DNA of 64,000 nucleotides, taken from NCBI RefSeq assembly GCF_900103865.1, contig NZ_FNII01000002.1:62001-126000 (forward strand). The letters are read 5' to 3'. Source of the DNA: Vreelandella arcis. Lineage in GTDB: Bacteria > Pseudomonadota > Gammaproteobacteria > Pseudomonadales > Halomonadaceae. The position numbers were made by a program, and so were the translations under genes. Shown here in pieces: positions 55,701 to 63,961 of this stretch (its first letter is position 1; each line of letters starts with the position of its first letter). The notes under the pieces were generated by a model that was not told the origin of the DNA, searched no databases, and worked only from the letters and a program-made list of their open reading frames with translations.

Positions 55701-56481
55701 CGCTGCCGAAAACATGCTTCCCGACGAGCAGGATGAAATGTTGAGTTTACGTGTGCTCGCCAGGCTTCTGGACTACCCAAGCGTTGATCTGCAGCAGGCG
55801 GCCGGTGAGATGAGTGACATCATCGACGCAGAGCGTCGCTGGCGTGGGCCATTGCGCCAGCAGCTTATCGACTGGTGTCAGCGCGTCGCTGAAACCGGTC
55901 TGCTCGATCTACAGGCAGAGTATGTCGCGCTATTCGATAAGGGCCGGTCAACCTCGCTGCTGCTGTTTGAACACGTGCACGGCGAATCCCGCGATCGCGG
56001 TCAGGCAATGGTCGATTTGATGAACGAGTACCAGGCCGCCGGGTTTGAGCTCGATGCGCGGGAGCTGCCGGATTACCTGCCACTGTTTCTGGAGTATCTC
56101 TCCACGCGGCCAGAAGGCGAAATTGCCCGTTGGCTGGGTGAAATTCGTCACATTCTGGCGTTGCTGATGGCGCGGTTGGAAGAGCGCGAAGCGGATTATG
56201 CCTTAGCCCCCTATGCGTTACTGGCGCTGATTGGTGCCGAAGAAGAGGTCAATGAGCACCGTGATGAGGTGAAGGCCGAGGCGCCTGATGATACCCCAGA
56301 GGCGCTGGATGCCGTGTGGGAGGAAGAAGCGGTGCGTTTTTCTGCCGAGTCCGATCAGGACTGTGCGCTGCAGTCCGCCGAAGGGCGTCGGCTTGCCGAG
56401 CGCAAGCGCAGCGTTCCCAGCGACCCCGTTACCATTATGCCCAGCAGTGGCGCCGCCAAGCCTGGCCCAAGCGAGCGCTAA
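55693..56481 (+). CDS. narJ: Nitrate reductase molybdenum cofactor assembly chaperone
   Basis: The 262-residue cytosolic chaperone binds the NarG N-terminus during cofactor insertion and is not part of the mature enzyme. The NarJ/TorD-type helical core includes VLARLLDYPSVDLQQ, EYVALFDKGRSTSLLLFEHVHGES and LPDYLPLFLEYLS. An acidic C-terminal tail of about 70 residues contains the usual DAVWEEEAVRF motif. The ATG at 55693 lies inside the narH end and has a GGAGG site six bases upstream. Confidence 0.95.
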   Translation: MGNAAENMLPDEQDEMLSLRVLARLLDYPSVDLQQAAGEMSDIIDAERRWRGPLRQQLIDWCQRVAETGLLDLQAEYVALFDKGRSTSLLLFEHVHGESRDRGQAMVDLMNEYQAAGFELDARELPDYLPLFLEYLSTRPEGEIARWLGEIRHILALLMARLEEREADYALAPYALLALIGAEEEVNEHRDEVKAEAPDDTPEALDAVWEEEAVRFSAESDQDCALQSAEGRRLAERKRSVPSDPVTIMPSSGAAKPGPSER

Positions 56482-56493
56482 AGGAGAATCCCC

Positions 56494-57177
56494 ATGGTTA
56501 GCGACTACCTTCATCAACTGATCTATGGCTACTACCCATATTTGGCGGGCACGGTATTTTTGCTTGGTAGCCTGCTGCGTTTTGATCACGGCCAGTACAC
56601 ATGGAAAACCGGCTCCAGCCAAATGCTGTCGTCGAAAAACATGCGTTTAGCAAGCAACCTGTTCCATATCGGCATCATCACCATCTTTTTTGGCCACCTG
56701 GTAGGGCTATTGACGCCACATTGGGCCTACGCACCGTTTATGAGCGCGGGCACCAAGCAAATCATCGCCATTGTCGTAGGCGGCATCGCAGGCGTTATGT
56801 GCCTAGTGGGCGGCGCCATGTTGGCTTACCGCCGTGTTGCCAACCCAAGGGTGCGAGCCTCATCGAGCCCCATGGATACGTTCATGATTTTACTGCTGGT
56901 GGTGCAGGTTTCGTTAGGCCTGCTGACGATCATTCCGGCATTGAATCACCTTGATGGCGGCGTGATGATTCAGCTTGCCCACTGGGCCCAGGCGGTGGTG
57001 TTCTTCCAGGGCGGCGCTGCCAGTTACCTCGTAGGCGTTGGCTTTATCTACAAGCTGCACATTTTGGTCGGCTTGACGATTATTTTGATTTTTCCCTTCA
57101 CTCGCCTTGTTCATGTATGGAGCGCGCCGTTTGGCTATGTCACTCGTCGTTATCAGTTAGTGCGTAAAAGAGGCTAA
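56494..57177 (+). CDS. narI: Respiratory nitrate reductase gamma subunit (cytochrome b)
   Basis: The 227-residue inner-membrane subunit oxidises quinol and anchors NarGH. Five membrane helices are predicted. The two b-type hemes are ligated by His58, His68, His189 and His207, each two positions after the E. coli residues. A strong AAGGAG site precedes the ATG, 12 bp after narJ. A parvulin gene follows 11 bp downstream. Confidence 0.96.
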   Translation: MVSDYLHQLIYGYYPYLAGTVFLLGSLLRFDHGQYTWKTGSSQMLSSKNMRLASNLFHIGIITIFFGHLVGLLTPHWAYAPFMSAGTKQIIAIVVGGIAGVMCLVGGAMLAYRRVANPRVRASSSPMDTFMILLLVVQVSLGLLTIIPALNHLDGGVMIQLAHWAQAVVFFQGGAASYLVGVGFIYKLHILVGLTIILIFPFTRLVHVWSAPFGYVTRRYQLVRKRG

Positions 57178-57188
57178 GGAGTGTTGTC

Positions 57189-58001
57189 ATGCAGATGATA
57201 GATATCGAACAACTACCGGGCGAGGTAACGACTCCAGCGGTCAGTGTTGGTGGTCAGCCCATTTTAGACAGTGATATCGCCCAGGAAATGCAGTACCACC
57301 CGGCGGATAGCGCCGGGAGTGCGCAGTTAAAAGCCGCCCGGGCGCTGGTGGTTCGGGAACTGCTGCGCCAACGTGCAGCCGCGCTTGGGCTGCTTCAAGA
57401 GGGCGACGATGCGGATGACCAGGCAATTGCCGCGCTACTCGAACAAGAGCTTGCAGTGCCGGAGCCCTCAGAAGAAGACTGCGAGCGTTTCTACGCCACT
57501 CACCCTGAGCGTTTTTGTGAACCCACGCGAGTGAGCGTTCGTCATATTCTGCTGGCCGCTGCGCCGGACGACGCTGAAGCACGGGACGCGCAGTATCATC
57601 AGGGGGTGGCATTGCTGGAAACGCTCAGCCAGACCCCTGAGCGGATGACCGAGTTTGCTCAGCGCTATTCTGCTTGCCCCTCGAATGAGCAGGGAGGTGA
57701 ACTTGGCTGGCTGGTGCCAGGGCAAACCGTGGCGGAGCTTGATCGCGCGCTGCAACACCTGCCTGAGGGCCTGCACGAGCGCCCGCTTGCGTCGCGCTAC
57801 GGCTGGCATTTAGTGATGGTGGATGCGCGCGAGGAAGGACAACAATTGGCTTATAGTGATGTAGCCGACCGGGTGAGACTCAGCCTGCATGAACAGGCCA
57901 CGCGTCGCGGTCTGCGACATTATCTGCTAGCGCTAGAGGCTGATATTGGCGTCGAGGGTGTTGCACTTGACGATGACAGCGGCGATTCGTTAATGCAGTG
58001 A
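57189..58001 (+). CDS. Parvulin-type peptidyl-prolyl isomerase of the nar operon (NifM-like)
   Basis: The 270-residue protein has an N-terminal helical chaperone-like part (1-115) and a parvulin domain (about 118-215, with VSVRHILLAA, FAQRYSACPSNEQGGELGWLVPGQ and RYGWHLVMVD). No signal peptide is present, so it works in the cytoplasm. Such genes follow narI in other denitrifiers and are thought to help fold the nitrate reductase. The AAGGAG site and 11-bp spacing indicate it is the fifth gene of the narGHJI operon. Confidence 0.88.
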   Translation: MQMIDIEQLPGEVTTPAVSVGGQPILDSDIAQEMQYHPADSAGSAQLKAARALVVRELLRQRAAALGLLQEGDDADDQAIAALLEQELAVPEPSEEDCERFYATHPERFCEPTRVSVRHILLAAAPDDAEARDAQYHQGVALLETLSQTPERMTEFAQRYSACPSNEQGGELGWLVPGQTVAELDRALQHLPEGLHERPLASRYGWHLVMVDAREEGQQLAYSDVADRVRLSLHEQATRRGLRHYLLALEADIGVEGVALDDDSGDSLMQ

Positions 58002-58024
58002 TCGCCGCGGTTATTCACATAACT

Positions 58025-58591
58025 CTAGTAAGCCCAGGTAAGTGCCATCAGCACACCCCAGGCAAGCACGCCCGCGGACATGATGATATAGGTCGCCGAC
58101 ATGGTGGCCATATCATGCTCTTCTCGGCCACAAAGTGCTTGCAAGCCGTGATAGATCAGGCTGCATGAGACACCCAGCGCTGCCAATACGACTAGCGCAT
58201 TGAGAGGCAAGCTCGGGACTAGCAATATGATCGATGATGCCCACAGTGGCAGCGGAGCCAGCGCCGCTAGCAGATAAGCGTCTTGATAGTCGATGGCAAG
58301 CGTCCGAGTGCCATTGACCACGGTATGAATCACCCACCCCATCATGAAAAACGTTAACAGCTCTGCCAAAAATAAAATGGTGGTGATAAACCGCCATTCC
58401 CGCTCGGCAAAGCCGGGCATCAGCGCATCGCCGTGGTGAGTGCCAGCAAAATAAAGCATTACCGGTGGTAGCAGTGACATCGGGAGTACCACCCAACCTG
58501 CCAGCATGGCTATTGAAGGTTTGTGCTCGCGGAGTTCCTGCCACCCGGCTCGGTGATTAAAAGGCATTCTAGCTGCGGTCAGTAAGTTCAT
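58025..58591 (-). CDS. Yip1-family integral membrane protein
   Basis: The 188-residue protein has five predicted membrane helices and the Yip1-domain features (an RMPFNHRAGWQELREHKPS start, then DYQDAYLLAALAPLPLWASS). The function in bacteria is not known. The ATG at 58591 follows GGGGAGG and is preferred to a TTG at 58612. It is divergent from a marR-type gene; a 21-bp palindrome lies between them, so the MarR protein likely controls it. Confidence 0.75.
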   Translation of the reverse strand: MNLLTAARMPFNHRAGWQELREHKPSIAMLAGWVVLPMSLLPPVMLYFAGTHHGDALMPGFAEREWRFITTILFLAELLTFFMMGWVIHTVVNGTRTLAIDYQDAYLLAALAPLPLWASSIILLVPSLPLNALVVLAALGVSCSLIYHGLQALCGREEHDMATMSATYIIMSAGVLAWGVLMALTWAY

Positions 58592-58655
58592 CGTAGGCCT
58601 CCCCGTTTTCAACGCGTGCCGTGTTCGTTTGACGGTAACGTACTTTATAGGCTAA

Positions 58656-58676
58656 AAATATCATATTGTGATATTT
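58656..58676. promoter_or_regulatory. Candidate MarR operator, 21-bp palindrome
   Basis: Perfect 8-bp arms AAATATCA and TGATATTT flank 5 bp. The site is in the divergent region between the Yip1 gene and the marR-type gene, 66 bp before the latter, and has the size and AT-rich symmetry of MarR-family operators. Confidence 0.65.
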
Positions 58677-58742
58677 AATATTTAGGCACTACACTGATGG
58701 CTGTCAAGCCATCCATCAGCTAAAAAGAGAAATAGCCAAACG

Positions 58743-59165
58743 ATGTCTAAAAATCAGACTTCGCCATTGAATAAGCAGGATTACCAGCAACTATCCCAGT
58801 TTCGTTATCAACTTCGCTGCTTTTTACGTCACAGTGAGAACATTTGTCGCGAGCATGGAATGACATCGCTGCAGTATCAGCTTCTACTGCATTTAAAAGG
58901 CTTTGAAGGGCAGGAGTGGGCAACGGTGGGGCAGTTGGCCGAGCGTTTGCAGGCAAAGCATCACGGCACGGTCTCGTTGATTGATCGTTGCGAACAATTG
59001 GGGTTGGTGGAACGGCGGCCAGGGCGTGAAGACCGCCGCCAGATAGAAGTTCACTTGCTGGCTGAGGGGGCTAAACGCGTTGAACAAATTGCCGAAGCAC
59101 ATCAGCCAGAACTTCGCCAGTTGCAGGAGGAAATACGCTTACCTGACTGGAAAGGGCGGGAATGA
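58743..59165 (+). CDS. MarR-family transcriptional regulator
   Basis: The 140-residue protein has the winged helix of the MarR family (about 35-110): LQYQLLLHLKGFEG, TVGQLAERLQAKHHGTVSLIDRCEQLGLVER, then the wing with RPGREDRRQIEVHL. It should bind the palindrome upstream of its gene and regulate itself and the divergent Yip1 gene. The ligand is unknown. The gene ends 4 bp from a convergent HPP gene. Confidence 0.88.
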   Translation: MSKNQTSPLNKQDYQQLSQFRYQLRCFLRHSENICREHGMTSLQYQLLLHLKGFEGQEWATVGQLAERLQAKHHGTVSLIDRCEQLGLVERRPGREDRRQIEVHLLAEGAKRVEQIAEAHQPELRQLQEEIRLPDWKGRE

Positions 59166-59169
59166 CAAT

Positions 59170-59697
59170 TTACCAGTAGCGTGGATAGCGCCGATGGCGG
59201 GCAAGGTTATTAATCACAATGGCGACCACCAGCATAATCAAACAGCCTACGCCAATGGGCACCAGGGGGAACCACCAGCCTAAGGCATGGACGTTGTCGC
59301 CGCCTGCTACGGCAATCAGCGCGGCGGCGGCCCCCGGTGGGTGAACCGTATGGGTTAACTGCATAACCAAAATTGATAATGATACGGCGAGTGCCATGGC
59401 CATCGGCTCGGCTCCTAACCACTGAAAGCAGCCAACGCCTACCGCGGCCGAGAGCATGCTGCCAAATAGAACATGGCTTGGCTGCGCAAAGGGGCTTTCA
59501 GGCGCGGCGTAAATGAGTACCGAGGTGGCGCCAAACGAACCTACAATCAGCAGCTCTTTAGATAGCCAGCCAGCGCTTAACCAGCAAATGAGCGCCATGC
59601 CGCTAAAAGCGCCCAGCCAAGACCAGAAGGCATCCCGCCAACCCACAAAAGGTCGCTGGATTCGTTCGCCGCGCATTTTGCCTAAATAGGTTTTCAT
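59170..59697 (-). CDS. HPP-family integral membrane protein
   Basis: The 175-residue protein has four predicted membrane helices and the motif that names the family, HPP in THTVHPPGAAAALIA, plus GSFGATSVLIYAAPESPFAQP. Some HPP proteins of plants and cyanobacteria carry nitrite into plastids or cells, so the placement near the nitrate island is suggestive, but the bacterial role is unproven. The start at 59697 is a guess; an ATG at 59772 in the same frame gives 200 residues, and neither has a strong ribosome binding site. Confidence 0.78.
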   Translation of the reverse strand: MKTYLGKMRGERIQRPFVGWRDAFWSWLGAFSGMALICWLSAGWLSKELLIVGSFGATSVLIYAAPESPFAQPSHVLFGSMLSAAVGVGCFQWLGAEPMAMALAVSLSILVMQLTHTVHPPGAAAALIAVAGGDNVHALGWWFPLVPIGVGCLIMLVVAIVINNLARHRRYPRYW

Positions 59698-59837
59698 TTG
59701 GCGCCTGACTGCATCAAAAGGGTGCAGATGATGCCAAATTGCACCATGTAAAAGCAAATGAGCGGTTTGCATTCAAGAATGAAAAGGCTTCATAACCTTT
59801 GCAGTATTAAGTGTTGCCACCTGATCAGGAGGGACTC

Positions 59838-60254
59838 ATGAGCTACGACATCGTATTTAAGCGTATTTATGCGTCGCAAGCGGCCGACGATGGTGCCCGT
59901 ATACTGGTCGACCGGCTTTGGCCAAGAGGCAAGTCCCGCGCCTCCCTTGGACTTGATGAATGGTACCGCGACGCTTCACCTGCGCCAGCACTACGGCGTG
60001 ACTATCACCGTCAGAATATTAGCGAAGACGTTTTTCGGGCGCGTTATCGCGAGGCGCTTGAGACACAGCCCGACGTGCTGCTTCCGCTAATGCGCTACGC
60101 CCGAAAGGGCAGGCTGACGCTGTTGACCGCCGCCCGCGACCCTGAACACTCGCATCTGCCCGTGTTGAGGCAGGCGGTCATCGATGCACTGCAACGCGAA
60201 GATGCGGACGATAGCGAATGTGCATCACCACCTTGTTTTTTAGATCGCTGCTAA
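59838..60254 (+). CDS. DUF488 family protein (YeaO-like)
   Basis: The 138-residue cytosolic protein has the DUF488 pattern of E. coli YeaO: FKRIYASQAADDGARILVD then RLWPRGKSRASLGLDEW, and LTLLTAARDPEHSH. The ATG at 59838 has AGGAGGGA upstream and replaces a poorly supported start at 59811. The function is unknown. A short Cys-containing tail (ECASPPCFLDRC) at the end is unusual. Confidence 0.82.
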   Translation: MSYDIVFKRIYASQAADDGARILVDRLWPRGKSRASLGLDEWYRDASPAPALRRDYHRQNISEDVFRARYREALETQPDVLLPLMRYARKGRLTLLTAARDPEHSHLPVLRQAVIDALQREDADDSECASPPCFLDRC

Positions 60255-60369
60255 CCGGTTTGAGTTGAATAGCGTGTGTATCACGTTTAGGCCCACCGCT
60301 CGATTTGTGTCCAGCGCCGCGTTAACTTATTAGCCCCGACTTCAGGGCTGTTCGCGATAAGAGGCCTTT

Positions 60370-61146
60370 ATGAACAAAACGCTGGCGGCGCTAGGGCGCT
60401 GGGTGGCTGTGTTAATCGCGGTGCTGGTGGTGTTTTTGGCTGGGCCTGTGTGGATGTTGGCGAGCGACCAGGTGGTGACCGAAGGCCATTGGTCGACGTT
60501 GGATCGCTCCTCGGCTGACATTGCACCAGCGCCTGCCGAAACATCAGAAGCCGTAGTTCAGGTTTATGCTGCGCGAGCCTATCAATGGCGGGGGGCTTTC
60601 GGGGTACATATCTGGATTGCCACGAAAGCGCAAAACGCTGATCACTACCGTTTGCATCAGGTGTTGAGCTGGCGTCGACCCACGGTGGTGTCGTCGATTG
60701 ATACGCCCGACCGTTCGTGGTTTGGCAACCCGCCTGAACTGCTTGCCGATTATCGCGGCGAGCAAGCCCAGCAGATGATCCCCCAGATTGCCGATGCCGC
60801 GGCGCGTTTCCCTTACGCTGACCTGTACCGCGTGTGGCCTGGCCCGAACAGCAACAGCTTTATTGCTTGGATCGCGCGAGAAGTACCCGGTTTTAACGTC
60901 TCATTGCCGGTGACTGCCGTGGGCAAAGACTATTTATTTAATGACGTTTTGGCACCAACGCCTAGTGGCACGGGTTACCAGCTTTCGTTAGGCGGTGTGG
61001 TGGGGTTGCTCATTGCGCGGGAAGAAGGCATTGAAGTGAATATTCTGGGGTTTGGGTTTGGCATCGACCTTATGCGGCCAGCGTTGAAGCTACCCGGCGT
61101 CGCGCGGTTGGGAATGCCGGCTAAGGTGATGGGCAATCGTCATTGA
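60370..61146 (+). CDS. DUF3750 membrane-associated protein
   Basis: The 258-residue protein has one N-terminal membrane helix (about 9-31) and a large extracytoplasmic domain of the DUF3750 type, with QVYAARAYQWRGAFGVHIWIA, YRVWPGPNSNSFIAWIAR and FNDVLAPTPSGTGYQLSLGG. The NSNSF segment suggests a permuted papain-like or related fold, but activity is unknown. An AGAGG ribosome binding site precedes the ATG. It stands alone. Confidence 0.75.
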   Translation: MNKTLAALGRWVAVLIAVLVVFLAGPVWMLASDQVVTEGHWSTLDRSSADIAPAPAETSEAVVQVYAARAYQWRGAFGVHIWIATKAQNADHYRLHQVLSWRRPTVVSSIDTPDRSWFGNPPELLADYRGEQAQQMIPQIADAAARFPYADLYRVWPGPNSNSFIAWIAREVPGFNVSLPVTAVGKDYLFNDVLAPTPSGTGYQLSLGGVVGLLIAREEGIEVNILGFGFGIDLMRPALKLPGVARLGMPAKVMGNRH

Positions 61147-61215
61147 TAGTAATTGTTAAAGTGAAATGTACTTCAAGGAAGACGACCAGCTCATCCGGCA
61201 ATGCTGACCAATATG

Positions 61216-61234
61216 GTATATACTATTTATAAAT
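61216..61234. promoter_or_regulatory. AT-rich palindromic operator region of the RES-Xre pair
   Basis: GTATATAC (61216-61223) and ATTTATAAAT (61225-61234) are adjacent perfect palindromes in an AT-rich stretch 57-75 bp before the antitoxin start. This is where the antitoxin would autoregulate; binding is inferred. Confidence 0.4.
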
Positions 61235-61290
61235 ACATTTTATATAATTTTGTGTCTGCAGAATTAGTGGAGTAGACAGCGAGGTCAACC

Positions 61291-61689
61291 ATGCAAACGG
61301 CAAACGAACTGGCCCACAACAAAGCAGCGGCGGCGGTGGGGTTGACTACAGCAGTGCGTATTTTGGATAAGTGGCAGGCCTCTGGTGAGCAAGGCGAGGC
61401 TATTTTGCGGGTCTCGCACAGTACCTATGCCCGCGCTCGGCGAGGTGATCTGGCTGAGATTAAGCTGGATAGCGACCAGCTCACGCGGATTAGCTATCTG
61501 CTCAATATTCATGCGGCGCTGCGTATGCTGTTTGAGAACCCTGAAAATCTATATGGCTTTGTTTCGATGGCCAATCACAACCCCTACTTTAACGGCCGTG
61601 CGCCGCTAGACGTGATTAGCAGTGGTGATTTTGCCGCGCTTTACGAAACGTTTAAGCGGGTTGATAGCCTGCGGGGTGCGCAGTGGTAA
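61291..61689 (+). CDS. Antitoxin of the RES-Xre type (Xre/MbcA/ParS family)
   Basis: The 132-residue protein has an Xre-like HTH region (about 15-75) and the C-terminal toxin-binding DUF2384 domain (about 75-132, with LRMLFENPENLYGFVSMANHNPYFNG and PLDVI). It should neutralise the RES toxin and repress its own promoter. The start has GAGG upstream. The end overlaps the toxin start by 7 bp, the usual antitoxin-first layout. Confidence 0.92.
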   Translation: MQTANELAHNKAAAAVGLTTAVRILDKWQASGEQGEAILRVSHSTYARARRGDLAEIKLDSDQLTRISYLLNIHAALRMLFENPENLYGFVSMANHNPYFNGRAPLDVISSGDFAALYETFKRVDSLRGAQW

Positions 61690-62390
61690 CCCTGGACGAA
61701 CTGCCAGGCTGTGATGCCCGCCAGGTGGAAAGCTACCGCTTGATCAACAGCAAGTTTCCGCCGATTGCGCTGTTTGATGACGTGGCCACTGCAGAGGAAT
61801 TCGAGGCGCTATATGCGCTCCAGGCGTTGACCAATCCGCGCCTGCGCAATGAAGTCGGCGATCTGGGGCTGCTGCCCGTGAAGGATATTCCCTTCCGTAT
61901 TCGCGGCTGCTCCTATGCCACCGCGCCCTTTACGCATGTTAACCCCAATGGTTCGCGGTTCAGCGATGGCAGCTTTGGCGTACTGTATGTCGCCGATTCG
62001 CTGAACGCCGCCATCAGCGAGGTGAAATACCATCAACAAGCCTACTGGGAGAGGGTGCCGTCGCTGCACTATGAGCGGTTCGTGTTCAGAGGCTTGAAGT
62101 GCGTATTCGATGAAGCGGGGTGTCGGGACGCGACCCGGTTGGCGCGGGCGCATGCCATTTATCGACCCGACGACTACCAGGCGTCGCGAGCATTAGGCTC
62201 GGCCCTGCGCAACGAAGCAGGGGTAGGGCTGCGTTATCATTCGGTGCGCCATACCGGCGCCACCTGTTGGGCGCTGATGTCGCCGCGCCAGGTCATCGAC
62301 ATTGTTCAGACGACCCACCTGGAAATGATCTGGAACGGCGCCATTGCCCAGGTCAACCGGCTTTCAGCGGTACCGGCACCGCCCCGATAG
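61683..62390 (+). CDS. RES-domain toxin (NAD+-degrading)
   Basis: The 235-residue toxin belongs to the RES family, whose studied members break down NAD+ and stop growth. Conserved residues lie in FRIRGCSYATAPF, GSRFSDGSFGVLYVADSL, AISEVKYHQ and GLRYHSVRH (RES Arg, Tyr/Glu and Ser). The start is a GTG at 61683 inside the antitoxin end; the 7-bp overlap couples translation. It is longer than the core RES domain because of an N-terminal helical part (1-60). The gene is convergent with mntR, 8 bp apart. Confidence 0.92.
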   Translation: MVTLDELPGCDARQVESYRLINSKFPPIALFDDVATAEEFEALYALQALTNPRLRNEVGDLGLLPVKDIPFRIRGCSYATAPFTHVNPNGSRFSDGSFGVLYVADSLNAAISEVKYHQQAYWERVPSLHYERFVFRGLKCVFDEAGCRDATRLARAHAIYRPDDYQASRALGSALRNEAGVGLRYHSVRHTGATCWALMSPRQVIDIVQTTHLEMIWNGAIAQVNRLSAVPAPPR

Positions 62391-62398
62391 CGCTCCCG

Positions 62399-62875
62399 CT
62401 ATGGCTGATGCTCTTCGGTAAAGCGCTGCATGATGGCCAGCGTTTCATCGCTAACGTGATGCTCCATACCCTCGGCATCGATGCGGGCGGTGGTATCGCG
62501 TACCCCCAAGGCGCGCAAGAAATGCAGCACAATGTCATGACGCGCCCGCGACGTTTCGGCCATTTGTTGACCTTCCTGGGTCAAGAACAGCGAGCGGTAG
62601 GGGCGGCTTGTTACTAAGCCCAGCTCGTTTAAGCGGCGGATCATTTTCGACACGGTGGCCTGGCTAACCGACATGCGGCTGGCAATGTCGGCCGCCCGCG
62701 CTTCGCCCCGGTGGCGCAACAGGTCACCGATCAGTTCAACATAATCTTCGATAAGCTCGGTTTCGTGAGCGTTGCGCACGGTTTCGTACTGCTGTGCGTG
62801 TTGCTCGACCGGCGGCAACGCATCGCCACTCTGATGTGGCGTAGGCGGTAAGGGCTGCTGTTCGTGATCGCTCAT
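62399..62875 (-). CDS. mntR: Manganese-responsive DtxR-family regulator MntR
   Basis: The 158-residue protein has a variable His/Gln-rich tail at the start (1-35), a winged helix (about 40-100, with AADIASRMSVSQATVSKMIRR) and the metal-binding dimer domain with GMEHHVSDETL, as in gammaproteobacterial MntR. It should repress manganese uptake when metal is plentiful. It is divergent from a manganese ABC binding protein; a perfect 14-bp palindrome lies between them. The ATG at 62875 is used. Confidence 0.92.
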   Translation of the reverse strand: MSDHEQQPLPPTPHQSGDALPPVEQHAQQYETVRNAHETELIEDYVELIGDLLRHRGEARAADIASRMSVSQATVSKMIRRLNELGLVTSRPYRSLFLTQEGQQMAETSRARHDIVLHFLRALGVRDTTARIDAEGMEHHVSDETLAIMQRFTEEHQP

Positions 62876-62951
62876 AGTGGCTTATAGGTTGGCTATATCA
62901 GAGTGAGTAAAAACGTTGATTAGGATGGTAGCGTATTTCACGGAATAATTG

Positions 62952-62965
62952 TTAGCCTAGGCTAA
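62952..62965. promoter_or_regulatory. Candidate MntR operator
   Basis: TTAGCCTAGGCTAA is a perfect 14-bp palindrome, 72 bp before the metal-binding-protein start. It resembles DtxR/IdeR-type boxes (TTAGGTTAGGCTAACC-like) more than the E. coli MntR box. Regulation is inferred from position. Confidence 0.6.
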
Positions 62966-63037
62966 ACTAATTGCACAATGCTTTTTTATTGAGCTACAGT
63001 TGTCTTTAACGCCATCCTATCATAGAGGAGCCTCATC

Positions 63038-63961
63038 ATGCGCCAGCGAGCTAAGTGGCTGACCTTCAGCGTACCCCTTGCGTTTGCCGGTGCCGTGACC
63101 GGCGCCCAGGCCGAAGCCGAAGAAGACGCCTCGCCCATCAAGGTGGCGGTGACGTTTTCGGTATTGGGAGACCTGGTTGAGAAAGTGGCGGGGGATGACG
63201 CCGAGGTAACGGTGCTCACCCCGATTAACGCCGAAGTGCACGAGTGGGAGCTGACACCTGATAATTTCGCTGCTCTGGAAGAGGCCGACGTGGTGTTTTA
63301 CAACGGTTATCAGCTAGAGCAGTGGATGTCGCAGGTTAATGCCACTGTTGATGACAACACGCCCGTTGTGGCAGTGGCCGAAGCATCGGGATATCCGACC
63401 CAGAGCATTGTGACCGGTGACTTGGAAGGCGATATTGACCCTCATTTGTGGATGGATCCGCGTGCGGCGGTTGCCTATGGGCAGGCGATCGCTAATCACC
63501 TGGAAGACGCACTGCCACGCCAGGCAGATGAGTTTCAGCGCCGTGCTGATGAGCTTGAAGCGTCGCTCGATGACTTGCACGTTGAACTGCAAGAAACGCT
63601 TGCCGCGATACCCGATGAGCGTCGCGTGCTGCTTTCCAGCGAAGCCGCGTTTCTTTACTTCGCCGATGCCTATGACTTTGAACACGACGGTATTTGGGGC
63701 AATAACGCTGAAACGGAAGGCTCGCCGCGCCAACTGATGCGGATCATTGACATGATCAACGATCGTAAGCCAGCGGCTCTGTTCTGGGAAAGCACTATCT
63801 CTGATCGCCATGTCACCAGCGTGGCCAACGATACGAACGTTTCCGTGGCAGGTCCGCTGTATGTCGATTCGCTAAGCGAACCGGACGGCGATGCGCCCGA
63901 CTACTTCGCAATGCTCCGTCATAACGCTGAGCTGTTGCGTCATCACCTAACGGTCGAGTAA
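63038..63961 (+). CDS. Manganese/zinc-type ABC transporter substrate-binding protein
   Basis: The 307-residue protein has a signal peptide (about 1-25) and a cluster A-I metal-binding fold. Metal ligands expected from the family are His in NAEVHEWELTP, His in DPHLWMDP, Glu in LLSSEAAFLYFADAY and an acidic residue in FWESTISDR. The Glu/Asp pair favours manganese or iron over zinc. It faces mntR across a palindromic operator, so manganese is likely. It begins an operon that continues past the window edge; a start codon overlaps its stop. Confidence 0.88.
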   Translation: MRQRAKWLTFSVPLAFAGAVTGAQAEAEEDASPIKVAVTFSVLGDLVEKVAGDDAEVTVLTPINAEVHEWELTPDNFAALEEADVVFYNGYQLEQWMSQVNATVDDNTPVVAVAEASGYPTQSIVTGDLEGDIDPHLWMDPRAAVAYGQAIANHLEDALPRQADEFQRRADELEASLDDLHVELQETLAAIPDERRVLLSSEAAFLYFADAYDFEHDGIWGNNAETEGSPRQLMRIIDMINDRKPAALFWESTISDRHVTSVANDTNVSVAGPLYVDSLSEPDGDAPDYFAMLRHNAELLRHHLTVE

